The notes under the pieces are model-generated. The model saw nothing but the letters and a program-made list of their open reading frames with translations. It was not told where the DNA came from and ran no database searches. The position numbers and the translations under genes are program-made. A stretch of 64,000 nucleotides of DNA from Planctomycetota bacterium (lineage in GTDB: Bacteria > Planctomycetota > Phycisphaerae > UBA1845). Shown here piece by piece: positions 19,452-29,694 of the stretch (its first letter is position 1; each line of letters begins with the position of its first letter). Where the stretch lies: assembly GCA_024280855.1 (NCBI GenBank), contig JAJRPG010000112.1, positions 50,353 through 114,352 on the forward strand. The letters are read 5' to 3'.

Positions 19452-22123
19452 TGCTGACAGAAGGAACGAAACTAGGCCTCTACGAAATCCTCTCACCCCT
19501 TGGTGCGGGCGGGATGGGTGAAGTCTATCTTGCCACGGATTCCAAGTTGGATAGAAAAGTCGCCATCAAAGTTCTTCCCGAAACTATGACGCGAGACAAG
19601 GAGCGGGTTGCCCGATTCGAGCGTGAAGCCAAGCTCCTCGCTTCACTCAATCATCCCAACATTGCGGCGATTTTCGGGTTCGACGATGCTAACGGGACTC
19701 ACTTCCTTATCATGGAATACGTCGAAGGGCAGACATTGGCCCAACGACTAAAGGTCGGAACATTCGCCGTCGAGGAAGCCCTTGATGTCGCCAAGCAAAT
19801 GGCTGAGGCACTTGAAGCGGCCCATGAACAGGGCATCATTCATCGAGATCTCAAACCAGCCAACGTGATAATCCGCGAGGACGGCACTATCAAAGTACTC
19901 GACTTTGGCCTAGCTAAAGCTATGTCGGAGGAAACTTCAAGTGCCGCAGATGCCAACTCTCCAACAATCACCGCAAACTATACCCGCACCGGCGTTGTAC
20001 TCGGTACGGCTGCCTATATGAGTCCGGAACAAGCACGTGGTCGAGCGCTCGACAAACGAACCGACATCTGGTCGTTCGGCATTATGCTATTCGAATGCCT
20101 GACCGGACATCATTTATTCCAGGGCGAGACCGCCAATGACTCGATGGGCGCGATCATGCACAAAGACCCAGAGTGGTCATTGCTGCCGCCCGGAACCCCC
20201 CCAACAATCCAACTACTTCTTCGTCGCTGCTTGACCAAGGATCGGAAACGTCGCCTCCAAGCAATCGGCGACGCACGCGTTGAGTTAGAGGCCGCGATTA
20301 TCGACCCGTCAAGCACTTCGCTGGGGTTGGCGCAGATGACTGTGGAGGGGAACAGCAGTCGCAGATATAGATGGTCCATTGCGGTAGTCTTAGCCATATT
20401 GATTACGGCTGCGACGATGTATATGGTAATGAGAGGGATGTCGGGGCCACCGCCAAAGCCGGTCAGATTAGTGCTTCCATCTAAAACGTCACAATACGAG
20501 GCGGCCTACAGAGCTGTCATTTCTCCCGATGGGGAAAAACTCGTCTTCACTGCGACCGACAGCGCGGACAATGTTAGGCGGTTGTGGACACGTCCGCTTG
20601 ATGATTTTGAGAGTACCCCGCTTGATGGAACGAGCGGGGCAAACAGATACTTCTGGTCCGATGACAGCCAATCCATCGGTTTTAACACAGACGGGAAGAT
20701 GTGGTCCATAGGTGCAAATGGCGGCAGCAAGAATCTCCTTGCATCTACGGCATTCGTATACGGTGCGAGCTGGCACGGTGACGTTATTCTTTCTTCCAAG
20801 GGGGAAGAAGGAGGACTGTTCCGCATCCCGGCATCTGGAGGCACGCCTGTTGCGGTAACGAGTTTGGACTCCAGTCAGTTCGAAGTCTTCCACGCTTACC
20901 CGCACTTTCTCCCCGACGGGAATCATTTCCTGTATCTTGCCGTCACATTCAACCCTGCTCAGGAGGCTCGATCGCGCAGCCTGTATGTCGGATCGCTAGA
21001 ATCCGATGAAAGGACTCTCGTTGGCGATCTGACATCCGGAGCGTGGTACATCAACGATGGATACCTCGTTTATGTGGATGATGGGACTATCAAAGCAGTC
21101 CCGTTTGACCAGCAGACTCTCAAAATTACAGGACAGTCCGCGATCGTCGCGGATGGAGTGTCATATTTCAAACCAACCGGCACTGCCGAATTGAGTGTGT
21201 CACGCGACGGCTCGATCGTATTTAAGCAAGCGGATGCCGATGATCAATTAGTTTGGTTTGACGACAAGGGAACCAGGCACTCTAGCGTTGCAAACCGCAG
21301 CGGCAAGCGTGAATTTCGCATTTCTCCTACCGGATCGTTGGTAGCCGTTGGCATGAGGGATCCACGCACTGGCATGTCCGACATCTGGATCAACGGCTTA
21401 CAGAGAAATACTGCGACGCGATTGACATTCGACGCCCGATGGGAAGGGTCTCCGGTATGGTCACCGGATGGATCAACAATCTACTTCGCATGGGATCGTT
21501 CGGGCCCGCCGGATATTTTCTCGTTGCCCGCACAGGGCGGCCCCACTCCCAAGGAGATCTATAAGGCGCCCGGTGCTTGGTTTCCAACTGACGTTTCCTC
21601 CGATGGTCGATTCTTGCTCATCGATGGTTCGGGTGGTACTGGATCGCGTAAAGAGATTTGGGTAGTCCCTTTGAATGCTGAGGGTGATCCGTACGCCTTC
21701 GGCGCATCGCGTGCAAGCAAAGATGACGGTCGGTTCTCGCTCGATGGGAAGTGGATTGCCTATACGAGTGATGCGTCCGGTGACTGGCAAATCTATGTGG
21801 AGGAGTTCCCCGGCCCAGGTAAGAGAATACAGGTTTCTCTGAGCGGCGGCTCCAAGCCCGTTTGGGCACCAGATGGAAATTCACTCTTCTTTCAGAAGTG
21901 GGGGACAGCAGGACGATCAAATGAGATCATGGTTGTTGACCTGGCGACTCCGAAAGACTTTGACAACCCTAACCCACGACTGCTGTTTAACACAAAGGAT
22001 AGCTTCTCGGGATTCGATATCGCACCGGACGGAAAACGGTTCTTGCTGAAACTTGTACCTGAAGATACACCACCCAGTCACGTGATCTTGAATTGGGACG
22101 CCGGATCCAAGGAACAAAAATGA
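19451..22123 (+). CDS. Membrane Ser/Thr protein kinase with TolB/PD40-like propeller sensor
   Basis: Last complete array kinase, 890 aa from ATG 19451; a TTG one codon earlier is possible but less likely. The ATG overlaps the previous TGA by one base. The kinase domain has Lys40, HRDLKPAN and DFG intact, followed by a [10 protein letters not shown] linker and one membrane helix at about 309-326. The extracytoplasmic part is a propeller with blades such as [22 protein letters not shown] and [11 protein letters not shown]. It shares a 107-nt identical tract with the upstream paralog. Its stop overlaps a further truncated kinase start (ATGA, 22120-22123). The role is inferred as a receptor-type kinase; the ligand is unknown. 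Confidence 0.9.
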   Translation: MLTEGTKLGLYEILSPLGAGGMGEVYLATDSKLDRKVAIKVLPETMTRDKERVARFEREAKLLASLNHPNIAAIFGFDDANGTHFLIMEYVEGQTLAQRLKVGTFAVEEALDVAKQMAEALEAAHEQGIIHRDLKPANVIIREDGTIKVLDFGLAKAMSEETSSAADANSPTITANYTRTGVVLGTAAYMSPEQARGRALDKRTDIWSFGIMLFECLTGHHLFQGETANDSMGAIMHKDPEWSLLPPGTPPTIQLLLRRCLTKDRKRRLQAIGDARVELEAAIIDPSSTSLGLAQMTVEGNSSRRYRWSIAVVLAILITAATMYMVMRGMSGPPPKPVRLVLPSKTSQYEAAYRAVISPDGEKLVFTATDSADNVRRLWTRPLDDFESTPLDGTSGANRYFWSDDSQSIGFNTDGKMWSIGANGGSKNLLASTAFVYGASWHGDVILSSKGEEGGLFRIPASGGTPVAVTSLDSSQFEVFHAYPHFLPDGNHFLYLAVTFNPAQEARSRSLYVGSLESDERTLVGDLTSGAWYINDGYLVYVDDGTIKAVPFDQQTLKITGQSAIVADGVSYFKPTGTAELSVSRDGSIVFKQADADDQLVWFDDKGTRHSSVANRSGKREFRISPTGSLVAVGMRDPRTGMSDIWINGLQRNTATRLTFDARWEGSPVWSPDGSTIYFAWDRSGPPDIFSLPAQGGPTPKEIYKAPGAWFPTDVSSDGRFLLIDGSGGTGSRKEIWVVPLNAEGDPYAFGASRASKDDGRFSLDGKWIAYTSDASGDWQIYVEEFPGPGKRIQVSLSGGSKPVWAPDGNSLFFQKWGTAGRSNEIMVVDLATPKDFDNPNPRLLFNTKDSFSGFDIAPDGKRFLLKLVPEDTPPSHVILNWDAGSKEQK
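19722..19828 (+). repeat. 107-nt tract identical to 17014-17120
   Basis: Second copy of the identical tract within the kinase domain coding region; see the copy at 17014. The surrounding kinase-domain sequence differs at many synonymous sites, so identity over this length is not explained by protein constraint. Confidence 0.85.
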
Positions 22124-22329
22124 CCCTCATCACAGGAACCAAACTAGGCCCTTACGAAATCCTCTCACCCCTTGGTGCGGGTGGCATGGGCGAGGTCTAT
22201 CGTGCCAATGACTTCCTCGACAATGCAATTAAATCGATAGGATGTTATCTAGACCAATTCAATGTTCAAAAATTAGTTCTCTACCTGCTGTTTCAGAAAC
22301 TCCGCATAAGGCTTTTTCATCCGGTCTGA
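22120..22329 (+). pseudogene. Truncated kinase N-terminus at the end of the array
   Basis: The start of another array kinase ([26 protein letters not shown]), overlapping the previous stop by ATGA. Homology ends at about 22212, before the VAIK lysine, and the frame runs about 39 residues into unrelated AT-rich DNA, overlapping the 3' end of the opposite-strand gene at 22273. No catalytic residue is present, so it is a remnant. It marks the right edge of the tandem array and parallels the remnant at 8158. Confidence 0.8.
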
Positions 22330-22764
22330 AAAGAATAAAACCTCGTGCGGTTTATTTCTAACAGCTACGCCATCATCTAAGAAAAATGTCATAATTTCAA
22401 TTCGATGTGTTGGCTCACCATAGAGTTTGCTAAACTTTTCTATAAATTTCTTCTCCTCATATTTTCTGGTGAGAATCCACACCATATCTAACTTTCCGTC
22501 CGCAAACACTAATTCTATGTTTCTCTTTTTTCCGGCGTACATAAACCCGGAGCAATCGATTTGTGTTTGAGTTTTCTTAGCCGTAGGCAAGTCAACCGGC
22601 TCGATTTTTCTCACCTTCAACTTCTTACAGAGCGGTTGGATTTTTTCGATTACCATTTCTTGGGTCTCGCTAAATACGACAGCCTTCGGTAATTCCACAG
22701 AAGGTGATTTTGGATCACCCGACATTGAAAAAAGAATGAGTGGAATGGATAGTAGTTGGTACAT
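22273..22764 (-). CDS. Hypothetical protein, probably exported
   Basis: 163 aa that I do not recognise. The N-terminus [15 protein letters not shown] is a short hydrophobic leader, suggesting export. The rest is Lys-rich with mixed alpha/beta character ([19 protein letters not shown], then [20 protein letters not shown]). One Cys pair (LCKK, DCSG) is present. The codon use and AT-richness differ from the kinase array, whose truncated last copy runs into its 3' end. No operon partner is evident. It could be a planctomycete-specific small periplasmic protein. Confidence 0.6.
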   Translation of the reverse strand: MYQLLSIPLILFSMSGDPKSPSVELPKAVVFSETQEMVIEKIQPLCKKLKVRKIEPVDLPTAKKTQTQIDCSGFMYAGKKRNIELVFADGKLDMVWILTRKYEEKKFIEKFSKLYGEPTHRIEIMTFFLDDGVAVRNKPHEVLFFSDRMKKPYAEFLKQQVEN

Positions 22765-23022
22765 ACGATTGCCTTATATAGTCGCCCTTTAGTTCTAAAA
22801 CCTTACATTCTATTTTTACATGAAAATATTTTCTGAGCCAGGCAGGTCGGGGCATCGGCTCAGTCTAAGAAACTTTGCAAATGCAATATTGCAGCATTAG
22901 TCGCCTACGATCGACTTTCCTATGTCCAACAAGAAGGACATTGGCCACTCAACCACTCGACATATACAACTCGTAACTCCGCGCAAGCTAAAGCATGCGG
23001 CTCGCCATTATAGAATCGATCT

Positions 23023-23256
23023 TCAATCTTCATCACTAACATCAATTTCCACCTTAACGACTTCAGCATTAGCCACGGTTGCGGGATCAACTTTCACCAC
23101 ATTTTTGCCTGACAGGTCAACGATGTACACCTCGCCGTCCAGCACAACTGCTTGACGCTGCTGTGAGCTAAGACTTTTAGTGGATACTACGGCTAGACAT
23201 CCAGTGTTAATGACAGTTAAGGCAATCGCAGCACCAAGAGTTACTATTCTACGCAT
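23023..23256 (-). CDS. Small exported or lipoprotein-like hypothetical protein
   Basis: 77 aa with N-terminus MRRIVTLGAAIALTVINTGC: a basic start, a hydrophobic core and a Cys at position 20. The -3 residue is Asn, so the lipobox is imperfect. The mature part is acidic at its end (VEIDVSDED) and reads as a short beta-rich domain (VVLDGEVYIVDLSGKNVVKV). There is no recognised family. A purine-rich GGAGTAAACG precedes the ATG (reading the minus strand), supporting translation. It stands alone between the 22.3 kb gene and citrate synthase. Confidence 0.55.
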   Translation of the reverse strand: MRRIVTLGAAIALTVINTGCLAVVSTKSLSSQQRQAVVLDGEVYIVDLSGKNVVKVDPATVANAEVVKVEIDVSDED

Positions 23257-23455
23257 CGTTTACTCCTTCATCGCAAGTGGGCCTTCTTTTTTTATCTCAA
23301 AGCCCGGCTTATCATCGATATAGCCAACGTGGCTATTTACTATCGAGGTGTTTATATAGACAGAGGGCAGGTAAAATGGTTAGCTGAAAAAGTTGTGAGA
23401 ATTGTCGGTTTGTGTTTGATACTATGCATCCCGCTTGGGGATGTCGGCGCGTAGA

Positions 23456-23502
23456 GAGCCGCACAACGTTTGTGACGCCGCGCGGGTTGAAACCCGCGGC
23501 TC
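23456..23502. repeat. Nested palindromic element downstream of citrate synthase
   Basis: An outer inverted repeat GAGCCGC (23456-23462) / GCGGCTC (23496-23502) encloses a tight inner hairpin GCGGGTT / AACCCGC (23482-23497). It sits 24 nt past the citrate synthase stop. The left arm AGAGCCGCA recurs at 55117 and 60294. It looks like a REP-type extragenic palindrome and might also stabilise the 3' end of the citrate synthase transcript. No U-run makes it a standard terminator. Confidence 0.6.
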
Positions 23503-23526
23503 ATCAGAATTATGCAGAACTTCGCT

Positions 23527-24657
23527 TTACCGCTCGTTCATTGACACATATGGCTGGTCGTGCTGTCCGGTGTAAATTTGAGTTGGCCTGAATATGCGAT
23601 TGCCTTCAAGTTGCTCTAACAAGTGACCTAGCCAACCGGCGACGCGGGCGATAGCGAAAATCGGCGTGAAGCAATCACGCGGGATGCCAAGCTCTGAATA
23701 GACGATGCCGGAGAAGAAATCGACGTTTGGCCAAATGCCCTTTGCAGCGTAATGTTCTGTGACAACTTTTTCGGCTTCGACGGCGATTTGGTAAATGGGA
23801 TTCCCACTTTTCTTCGCTAAGGTCTCAGCGTGCTTTTTGAGAATCTTAGCCCGCGGGTCGATGGTCTTATAAACGCGATGTCCGAAGCCAGGAATCTTTT
23901 TCTTATTCTTAATCATGTCCTCAATGTAAGGCCGAGCGTTTTCAGGCGTGCCAATCGCTTCGAAAAGTCTCATGGCGTCTTCGTTCGCCCCGCCATGCAA
24001 AGGCCCGGACAATGCGCCGAGTGCCGAACTCACCACGCAATAGGGGTCAGCTAGGGTCGAGCCAACAACTCGGCCCGCGAACGTCGAAGCGTTCATGGTG
24101 TGGTCGGCATGGAGGATGAGACATACATCAAGAACACGCGCAGCCTCAGGGTCAGGCTCTTTATCCGTCATCATATAAAGGAAATTCGCAGCTAAGCCTA
24201 AGTGCTTGAGAGGCAATGGCCATTCTTCGCCGTGACGAAGTCGTTGAAACGCGGCGACCAGACACGGCGTCTTAGCTAAGATGCGCGTACAGGCTAGGCG
24301 ACGCTGTGCTTCGGTGAGATTACTTCGTGGCTGATAAAACATACCAATCGCTGCGACGCCCGCCTGTAGGGCGTCCATCGGATGCCCCGTCTCTGGAAGA
24401 TGCTTCATCAAGTCAACAATTTGATATTTGAGCCTGAACACCCGCTGGAATTCTTCATTGAACTCCTCGAATTCGCCTTGCGAGGGCAAATGCCCATACA
24501 TGAGCAAAAACGCGGTCTCTTCAAAAGTGCTATTTTCGGCGAGGTCTTCCACGCTGATGCCGCGGTATTCCAGCCGGCCTTTCTGACCATCGACAAAGCT
24601 AACCTTAGACTCTGCAATGGGGATGCCTTCAAGACCGGGGATGAGTTCATGGGCCAT
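23527..24657 (-). CDS. gltA: Citrate synthase
   Basis: Condenses acetyl-CoA and oxaloacetate to citrate at the entry of the TCA cycle, in the cytoplasm. The 376-aa length fits the shorter bacterial/archaeal (type I-like) citrate synthases, which lack the E. coli N-terminal extension. Catalytic residues are visible: His221 in GPLHGGAN, His260 in GFGHRVYK and Asp313 in NVDFFSG. The CoA/oxaloacetate region HADHTMNAST (183-192) is conserved. A methylcitrate synthase cannot be excluded from sequence alone, but no prp genes are nearby. It is monocistronic by appearance. Confidence 0.93.
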   Translation of the reverse strand: MAHELIPGLEGIPIAESKVSFVDGQKGRLEYRGISVEDLAENSTFEETAFLLMYGHLPSQGEFEEFNEEFQRVFRLKYQIVDLMKHLPETGHPMDALQAGVAAIGMFYQPRSNLTEAQRRLACTRILAKTPCLVAAFQRLRHGEEWPLPLKHLGLAANFLYMMTDKEPDPEAARVLDVCLILHADHTMNASTFAGRVVGSTLADPYCVVSSALGALSGPLHGGANEDAMRLFEAIGTPENARPYIEDMIKNKKKIPGFGHRVYKTIDPRAKILKKHAETLAKKSGNPIYQIAVEAEKVVTEHYAAKGIWPNVDFFSGIVYSELGIPRDCFTPIFAIARVAGWLGHLLEQLEGNRIFRPTQIYTGQHDQPYVSMNER

Positions 24658-24806
24658 GGTAATTTAACCTCGCTATCTCAAATATCGTCCTATTCGGTAT
24701 CGTCGGCAAAAAGATTGCTCAACGCCCGCCACACGGCGCAGATTACAGCATAAATCGTGCCAATGACGGCGTCTAGTAGTGCAGATGCAATAAAATCTGG
24801 AAGAAA

Positions 24807-27800
24807 CTACGCATCCGGGCTACGGGTGACGGATGGGGAGGAAGCCGCAGCAGGTATGGCGCTTGAAAATGCGACGTCAGCCCGGCTTGGTTCGCCCATC
24901 CAACTTTTCAAATCTAGGAACAAAGTGTACATAGCCGGGACAACTATCAGGGTGAATAGCGTGGAAACCAGCAGCCCCCCCAACACCACGCTGCCCAAAC
25001 CTCGATAAAGCTCACTGCCCGCGCCCGGCATGATGACAAGTGGAGCCATGCCGAAAATCGAGGTCATCGCACTCATGAAAATCGGGCGGGTGCGGGTTTG
25101 CACAGATAATGCGATGGCCTCTCGCGGCTCAATGCCGTCGCGGCGCTCGTAAGTGAGCGCCTGGTGGACGATGAGGATGGCGTTGTTTACGACGATGCCG
25201 ATCAAAATCACAAATCCGAGCATGGTCAAAACGTCTAGCTGCTGGATGGGGGCGCTAACATCATTCAAGCTAACCCGGTGGACAATGTACAAAGCGGCGA
25301 AGCCACCTACTGCGGCTAGGGGTACTGAAAACATAATGACGAAGGGATAAGCGAACGACTCGAACAAAGCAGCCATCAATAGGTAAGTGAGAAATAACGC
25401 GAGGAGGGCACGCGATGTCATCATCGTGACAGCTAGTTGAGGATTAATAGCCAGGAAGCCGACGACCAAAGCGACACCTAGCCACATGGCAAAGACCGTC
25501 GCCTGTCTACGTCCTGCAAAAATTCTGACGGACAAAATACTTGCGATAGCTGCGATAAGAATTGCGCCAATGGACTTCGTGATTGAAAACCCTGCAAGCC
25601 TAGGCTGCTGTACCACGCCTTCAAAATCACCGAGCAGCGCCTTTTTCGTTTGGGTTAATTTACTGGCTGTGCCGGCTAGGCTGATGAACACATGACTGGG
25701 GATTGCGCCGCTTTGTCGAAGTGGTGCAATGATTTCGTTTTCAATTTCTTCCATCGTCGTCTGCAACGGCACGCCGGTCTTTGGCCTAACCCCTAATGAA
25801 ACCGATTTCATCTCCTCAATGTGGTTGATTTGTTGCGGGGCAGTTGTGCGTTTGAAAGCTACCGCAGAGGCAATCGGAACCACATGGCCCGAGGGTGTCG
25901 CAATCGGAACCTGACCAATTTGTTCCATCGTCGCGGACTCAGTCCCGGCCACCTTAATAACCAAGTCGATTTTATCGCCTCGATCGTTATATTCACCCAC
26001 GAACGCACCGTCGATGCACGCTTCAACAATAAAGCCAACATCGCGCACATCCAGGCCAAGGTCTGCGGCTTTGGTTCTGTCGGGAATGAGCTGAATTTCG
26101 GGCTTGCCCAAGCTAAAGTTAGCAGGCGATGGTCGTGCGTGACCGTAACCCTTGTTCCTGATTTCGTGTTGCAAAGCCTGAGCGGCTAGAATCACAGCCT
26201 GGCGGTCATCACTTCTTATTTCAATGTCGACGCCACTACCTCCAGTTAGTCCGCCGCCAAATAGTGAGGTCTGGTTAAACATGGTGAATACGCCGGGAAT
26301 ACGAGAACCAGCGTTATTCATCACGGCTACTAGCGGTTTAACATTGGTAGGCTCTTTCGACGTACACCCCATGAACGCCCCGCCCGAAAATGACACAAAA
26401 AAGAAATCTTCAATCGGCGGAGGTGTCATCGTCTTGACATTTTCTCCATCTTTTCCCAGACGAAGTTGAACAGTTGGAAGCTGGGCAGCGGCCTGGGTTC
26501 CAAGTTCTGCATTGATTGAGGGTCGAAGGCCATCCGTCGGGTCATTGGGGTCGCCATCTTCAACAATGATAGCCATCCGACGAAATTCTTCGATAGAATA
26601 ACCCGGCGGTGAAAGTAGAAAGCCGAACACGAGGTTTTTGTTACCTGAAGGCAGATACTCAGACGCAGGCATCAGCGCCCAACTGCCTAAAATAGAAAGA
26701 GTCGGCATACCCACAACAATCGCAAGTCGTAGCCAAGGGCGACGATTTATGACTGTCACCAAGTTGCCCGCAAATTGGGCAGGTTTCCAAGGCTTATCCG
26801 CTGAAATTTCCTTGGCTTTGGAAGCCCTAAAAAAGCGAGCCGCCAATGGCGGAATCACCAATACCGAAACGAGAAGTGACAAGCCTACGGCAGAGGATAT
26901 AGCGATGGCTATGTCTTTGAACAGTTGCCCGGCTTCTTCTTCAATAAACACCACCGGCAGAAAAACCGCGACCGTGGTGAGCGTACTTGCGAGAATGGCT
27001 CCCCACACTTCGCTCGCGCCGTCATAGGCTGCGACCACCCGCGATTTACCCATCGCGCGATGGCGGTAGATGTTTTCTAACACGACGATGGCGTTATCAA
27101 CAACCATGCCCACGGCGAAGGCCATGCCGGCTAATAGCACGACGTTCAGCGAGCGCCCTAACATACCGATCACCAAAAATGTGCCGATGACAGAAATGGG
27201 GATCGTTACACCGATGATGCCCGTCGCACTCCCGCTCCTTAAAAACAGCAGTAAAACAGCCACGGCTAACGCACCACCGATGACCAGGTTTTTCAGCACC
27301 AGCCAAATGGCGCTCCAGATGTACGTCGTCTCGTCGTATACCTGGGTTAATTCCAAACCTAATCCGCGTGGCTCAAGAATTTCTCGATTAACTAAATCGA
27401 CACGCTTTCTGAGATTTTCCATCGCCGTGATGATGTTCGCCCCGGTCTCTCGCCGAGCGGGCAAAGCCAATACCGGGCTACCTTTGCTGCGTACAAACGA
27501 GACGGGTTTTTTGAACCCGTCTACCACCGTCGCGACATCGCGCACCCGAATTGGGCCTCCTTGTTTGTAGGCAATGACGGTTTCCGAAATGTCATCAAGG
27601 CTTTGATATTCTCCGATGGTTCGGTAGGTGTAGTCTCGTTTTCCTTGTTCAATCAGCCCGGCTGAGATGTTTTTATTTTGACGACGAAGAGCTGTTTCAA
27701 CTTCTCTTAATGTAATACCACGAGCAGCTACCAGATAAGCATCGACCACAACCTGAATTTCTCGATCTCGCCCGCCATAAACATCGACACTACTGATGCC

Positions 27801-28310
27801 ATCCGCTCTTTCTAACTGAGGTTTGACATTATCAAAAACAAACGTTTTTAACTCCGAAATATCTTGGCCGTCCTGGTCGTGTAGCATTAGCCAGGCGATG
27901 GTGTTCGCCATGTCGTCATCAGTGGCTGCCATGACCGGCTCGTCAACTTCTTCCGGGTATCCGCTTACCTGACGAAGTTTGTCGGAAACGTCGCGATAGG
28001 CGATGTCTTTATCCACCGAGACCGGAAACTCGAGCTTAATTTTTCCTGACCCTTGTGAAGATTCAGACGTCATCTTCAACAAGTTGGATACGCTTTTAAG
28101 CTTGTCCTCCTGACGATCAATTATTTCGCTTTCGATTTCCTGAGGACTAGCGCCGGGCCAACTGGTCTTCACGGTAATCACCGGCTTGTCCACATCGGGC
28201 GTGAGCTGTATCGGCACTTCGAGGATGCTAAGCAGTCCAAACAGAACGACGAGAATGACGCCGACCGCGATTTTGACTGGTGAATTAATAGCGAAACGAA
28301 TGGGGTCCAC
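24807..28310 (-). CDS. RND (AcrB/HAE1-type) efflux transporter, inner-membrane pump
   Basis: A 1167-aa proton-driven inner-membrane pump of the hydrophobe/amphiphile efflux RND family. The N-terminal helix and porter start (INSPVKIAVGVILVVLFGLLS, then LTPDVDKPVITVKTSWPGASPQEIE), a first set of helices (about 335-490), a second large periplasmic loop and a final helix block (about 910-1130) give the usual two-fold layout. VGMVVDNAIVVLENIYRH carries the two Asp-type relay positions of helix 4. It is slightly longer than AcrB (1049 aa). It lies 14 nt downstream of its adaptor gene, so the two are an operon. No outer-membrane channel gene is adjacent. The start is GTG. Substrate is not predictable. 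Confidence 0.9.
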   Translation of the reverse strand: MDPIRFAINSPVKIAVGVILVVLFGLLSILEVPIQLTPDVDKPVITVKTSWPGASPQEIESEIIDRQEDKLKSVSNLLKMTSESSQGSGKIKLEFPVSVDKDIAYRDVSDKLRQVSGYPEEVDEPVMAATDDDMANTIAWLMLHDQDGQDISELKTFVFDNVKPQLERADGISSVDVYGGRDREIQVVVDAYLVAARGITLREVETALRRQNKNISAGLIEQGKRDYTYRTIGEYQSLDDISETVIAYKQGGPIRVRDVATVVDGFKKPVSFVRSKGSPVLALPARRETGANIITAMENLRKRVDLVNREILEPRGLGLELTQVYDETTYIWSAIWLVLKNLVIGGALAVAVLLLFLRSGSATGIIGVTIPISVIGTFLVIGMLGRSLNVVLLAGMAFAVGMVVDNAIVVLENIYRHRAMGKSRVVAAYDGASEVWGAILASTLTTVAVFLPVVFIEEEAGQLFKDIAIAISSAVGLSLLVSVLVIPPLAARFFRASKAKEISADKPWKPAQFAGNLVTVINRRPWLRLAIVVGMPTLSILGSWALMPASEYLPSGNKNLVFGFLLSPPGYSIEEFRRMAIIVEDGDPNDPTDGLRPSINAELGTQAAAQLPTVQLRLGKDGENVKTMTPPPIEDFFFVSFSGGAFMGCTSKEPTNVKPLVAVMNNAGSRIPGVFTMFNQTSLFGGGLTGGSGVDIEIRSDDRQAVILAAQALQHEIRNKGYGHARPSPANFSLGKPEIQLIPDRTKAADLGLDVRDVGFIVEACIDGAFVGEYNDRGDKIDLVIKVAGTESATMEQIGQVPIATPSGHVVPIASAVAFKRTTAPQQINHIEEMKSVSLGVRPKTGVPLQTTMEEIENEIIAPLRQSGAIPSHVFISLAGTASKLTQTKKALLGDFEGVVQQPRLAGFSITKSIGAILIAAIASILSVRIFAGRRQATVFAMWLGVALVVGFLAINPQLAVTMMTSRALLALFLTYLLMAALFESFAYPFVIMFSVPLAAVGGFAALYIVHRVSLNDVSAPIQQLDVLTMLGFVILIGIVVNNAILIVHQALTYERRDGIEPREAIALSVQTRTRPIFMSAMTSIFGMAPLVIMPGAGSELYRGLGSVVLGGLLVSTLFTLIVVPAMYTLFLDLKSWMGEPSRADVAFSSAIPAAASSPSVTRSPDA

Positions 28311-28324
28311 GAGATGCTCAACTC

Positions 28325-29635
28325 CTACGGGGCGTGACTTTTTGATGTATGCTCTGTGTGCTTTTCGTTTGGCTTCGTCATGATAGGCGTGCCATTGCGA
28401 TCCACCAAAATCACGTCAGTGGGAAACGGCATAATGCGTTCCGTTCCCCGCGTGACGACTTTCATACCAGGATGCACATTGCCAGAGGTGATAGCAATCC
28501 AATCGTTGACCTCAACGCCAACCGTCACACCCATGAGTATCCCCTTCATACCTTTAGGGCCTGGGTGAACAATGGCGACATAGTCTATGCCGCCGCGCTG
28601 AATAATGGCGTCACCCGGAACGGCTATGATGGGTTGCTTCGGTCCTGCGGGTACGACAGCTCGTGCGAACATGCCGCTACCCAAAATCCCTGCACTATTA
28701 TCAATTTCGATATCGACAGGAAAAGTCCTGGCTGACCTATCCGCTTGCGGCGTAATGTGTTTGATGGTCCCATCGAAGAATTGTTGCAGCGCGTCTACTT
28801 TCACGCGCACGATGTCGCCAACTTGTTGATAAGGGTAAGCCGATTCCGGCACATCGACACGAACATAAACGGACGAAAGCTCGGCAAGCTCAACAACAGC
28901 AGCTCCAGCGGAGACCCACTCGCCAACCTCGACAAGCCTTTGTACCACATAGCCACCATATGGCGCTTTGATGGTTAATTTTTCCAGATCGCTTTCCAGA
29001 CGTTTCACCACAGACTGATACCTGTCGACTTCATACGCCGCCCGGGCGATGACCTCTTTACGCGGGCCTGCTACCATCATGTCGTGGCTGGCCTGGGCAG
29101 CGATCATGCGCCCCTTCGCGCGAAGGTACGAAGCGCGGGTTTCGTGAAATTCTTTGGCGTTGGATTCGCTTCCTTTGTATAAATCCGAGACGCGCGTCCA
29201 TTCCTGTTGCCAGCGTTCGTAGTCAGCCTGAGCTTCTTCTAGAAAAGCCTTGCTTCGAGCGATTTCTTCTTTACGCGAGCCGGCTAATAACTCCGCGTGC
29301 AGGGTTTTCTTAGCCAATAAATTCGCCCTGGCTTCGTCGGCTTGATGACGAAGTGATTCGTCTCGGAGTTTGCAGATTAGCTCATCGGCTTCGATACGGT
29401 CGCCTTCTCGCGCGGGCATGGATTCGACCAGCCCGGCAATTTCCGAACTAACCTGGCTACGACGAATCGCGTCTACCGTACCGACCAGCGTGATCGTAGC
29501 GGGGGCGTCGATCATCTTAGCCTCGACGACTACGACGTTCTTAGGCCCAGGCTGAGCCACAGCTATTGGAGCGCCGCACAGCACGCAAAAGGCTACGAAT
29601 CGGCAATACGAAATTGGGATGCTCGACTGTGACAT
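28325..29635 (-). CDS. RND efflux periplasmic adaptor (membrane fusion protein)
   Basis: Adaptor that links the RND pump to an outer-membrane channel. A signal peptide or N-anchor (SYCRFVAFCVLCGAPIAVAQ) precedes a biotinyl-lipoyl half (about 45-90, GTVDAIRRSQVSSEIAGLVE), a long Ala/Glu/Lys-rich alpha-hairpin (about 90-215), the second lipoyl half (IKAPYGGYVVQRLVEVGEWV), a beta-barrel and a membrane-proximal domain. About 436 aa, normal for the family. ATG 29635 is preferred; an in-frame GTG at 29656 adds seven residues. It is the first gene of the operon with the pump, and a possible promoter lies about 60 nt upstream. Confidence 0.88.
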   Translation of the reverse strand: MSQSSIPISYCRFVAFCVLCGAPIAVAQPGPKNVVVVEAKMIDAPATITLVGTVDAIRRSQVSSEIAGLVESMPAREGDRIEADELICKLRDESLRHQADEARANLLAKKTLHAELLAGSRKEEIARSKAFLEEAQADYERWQQEWTRVSDLYKGSESNAKEFHETRASYLRAKGRMIAAQASHDMMVAGPRKEVIARAAYEVDRYQSVVKRLESDLEKLTIKAPYGGYVVQRLVEVGEWVSAGAAVVELAELSSVYVRVDVPESAYPYQQVGDIVRVKVDALQQFFDGTIKHITPQADRSARTFPVDIEIDNSAGILGSGMFARAVVPAGPKQPIIAVPGDAIIQRGGIDYVAIVHPGPKGMKGILMGVTVGVEVNDWIAITSGNVHPGMKVVTRGTERIMPFPTDVILVDRNGTPIMTKPNEKHTEHTSKSHAP

Positions 29636-29694
29636 GCTGATGGCTTTTCTCGACACACAACTATGATGTCGGATAAAATCGTTATCCGCCGTAT

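Noticed and set aside
22922..23155. 77-codon plus-strand open frame
   Set aside because: It overlaps the minus-strand exported peptide gene, which has a leader sequence and ribosome site.
27070..27570. 166-codon plus-strand open frame
   Set aside because: It is antisense to the RND pump coding region and Thr/Ser/Pro-rich as expected for a shadow frame.
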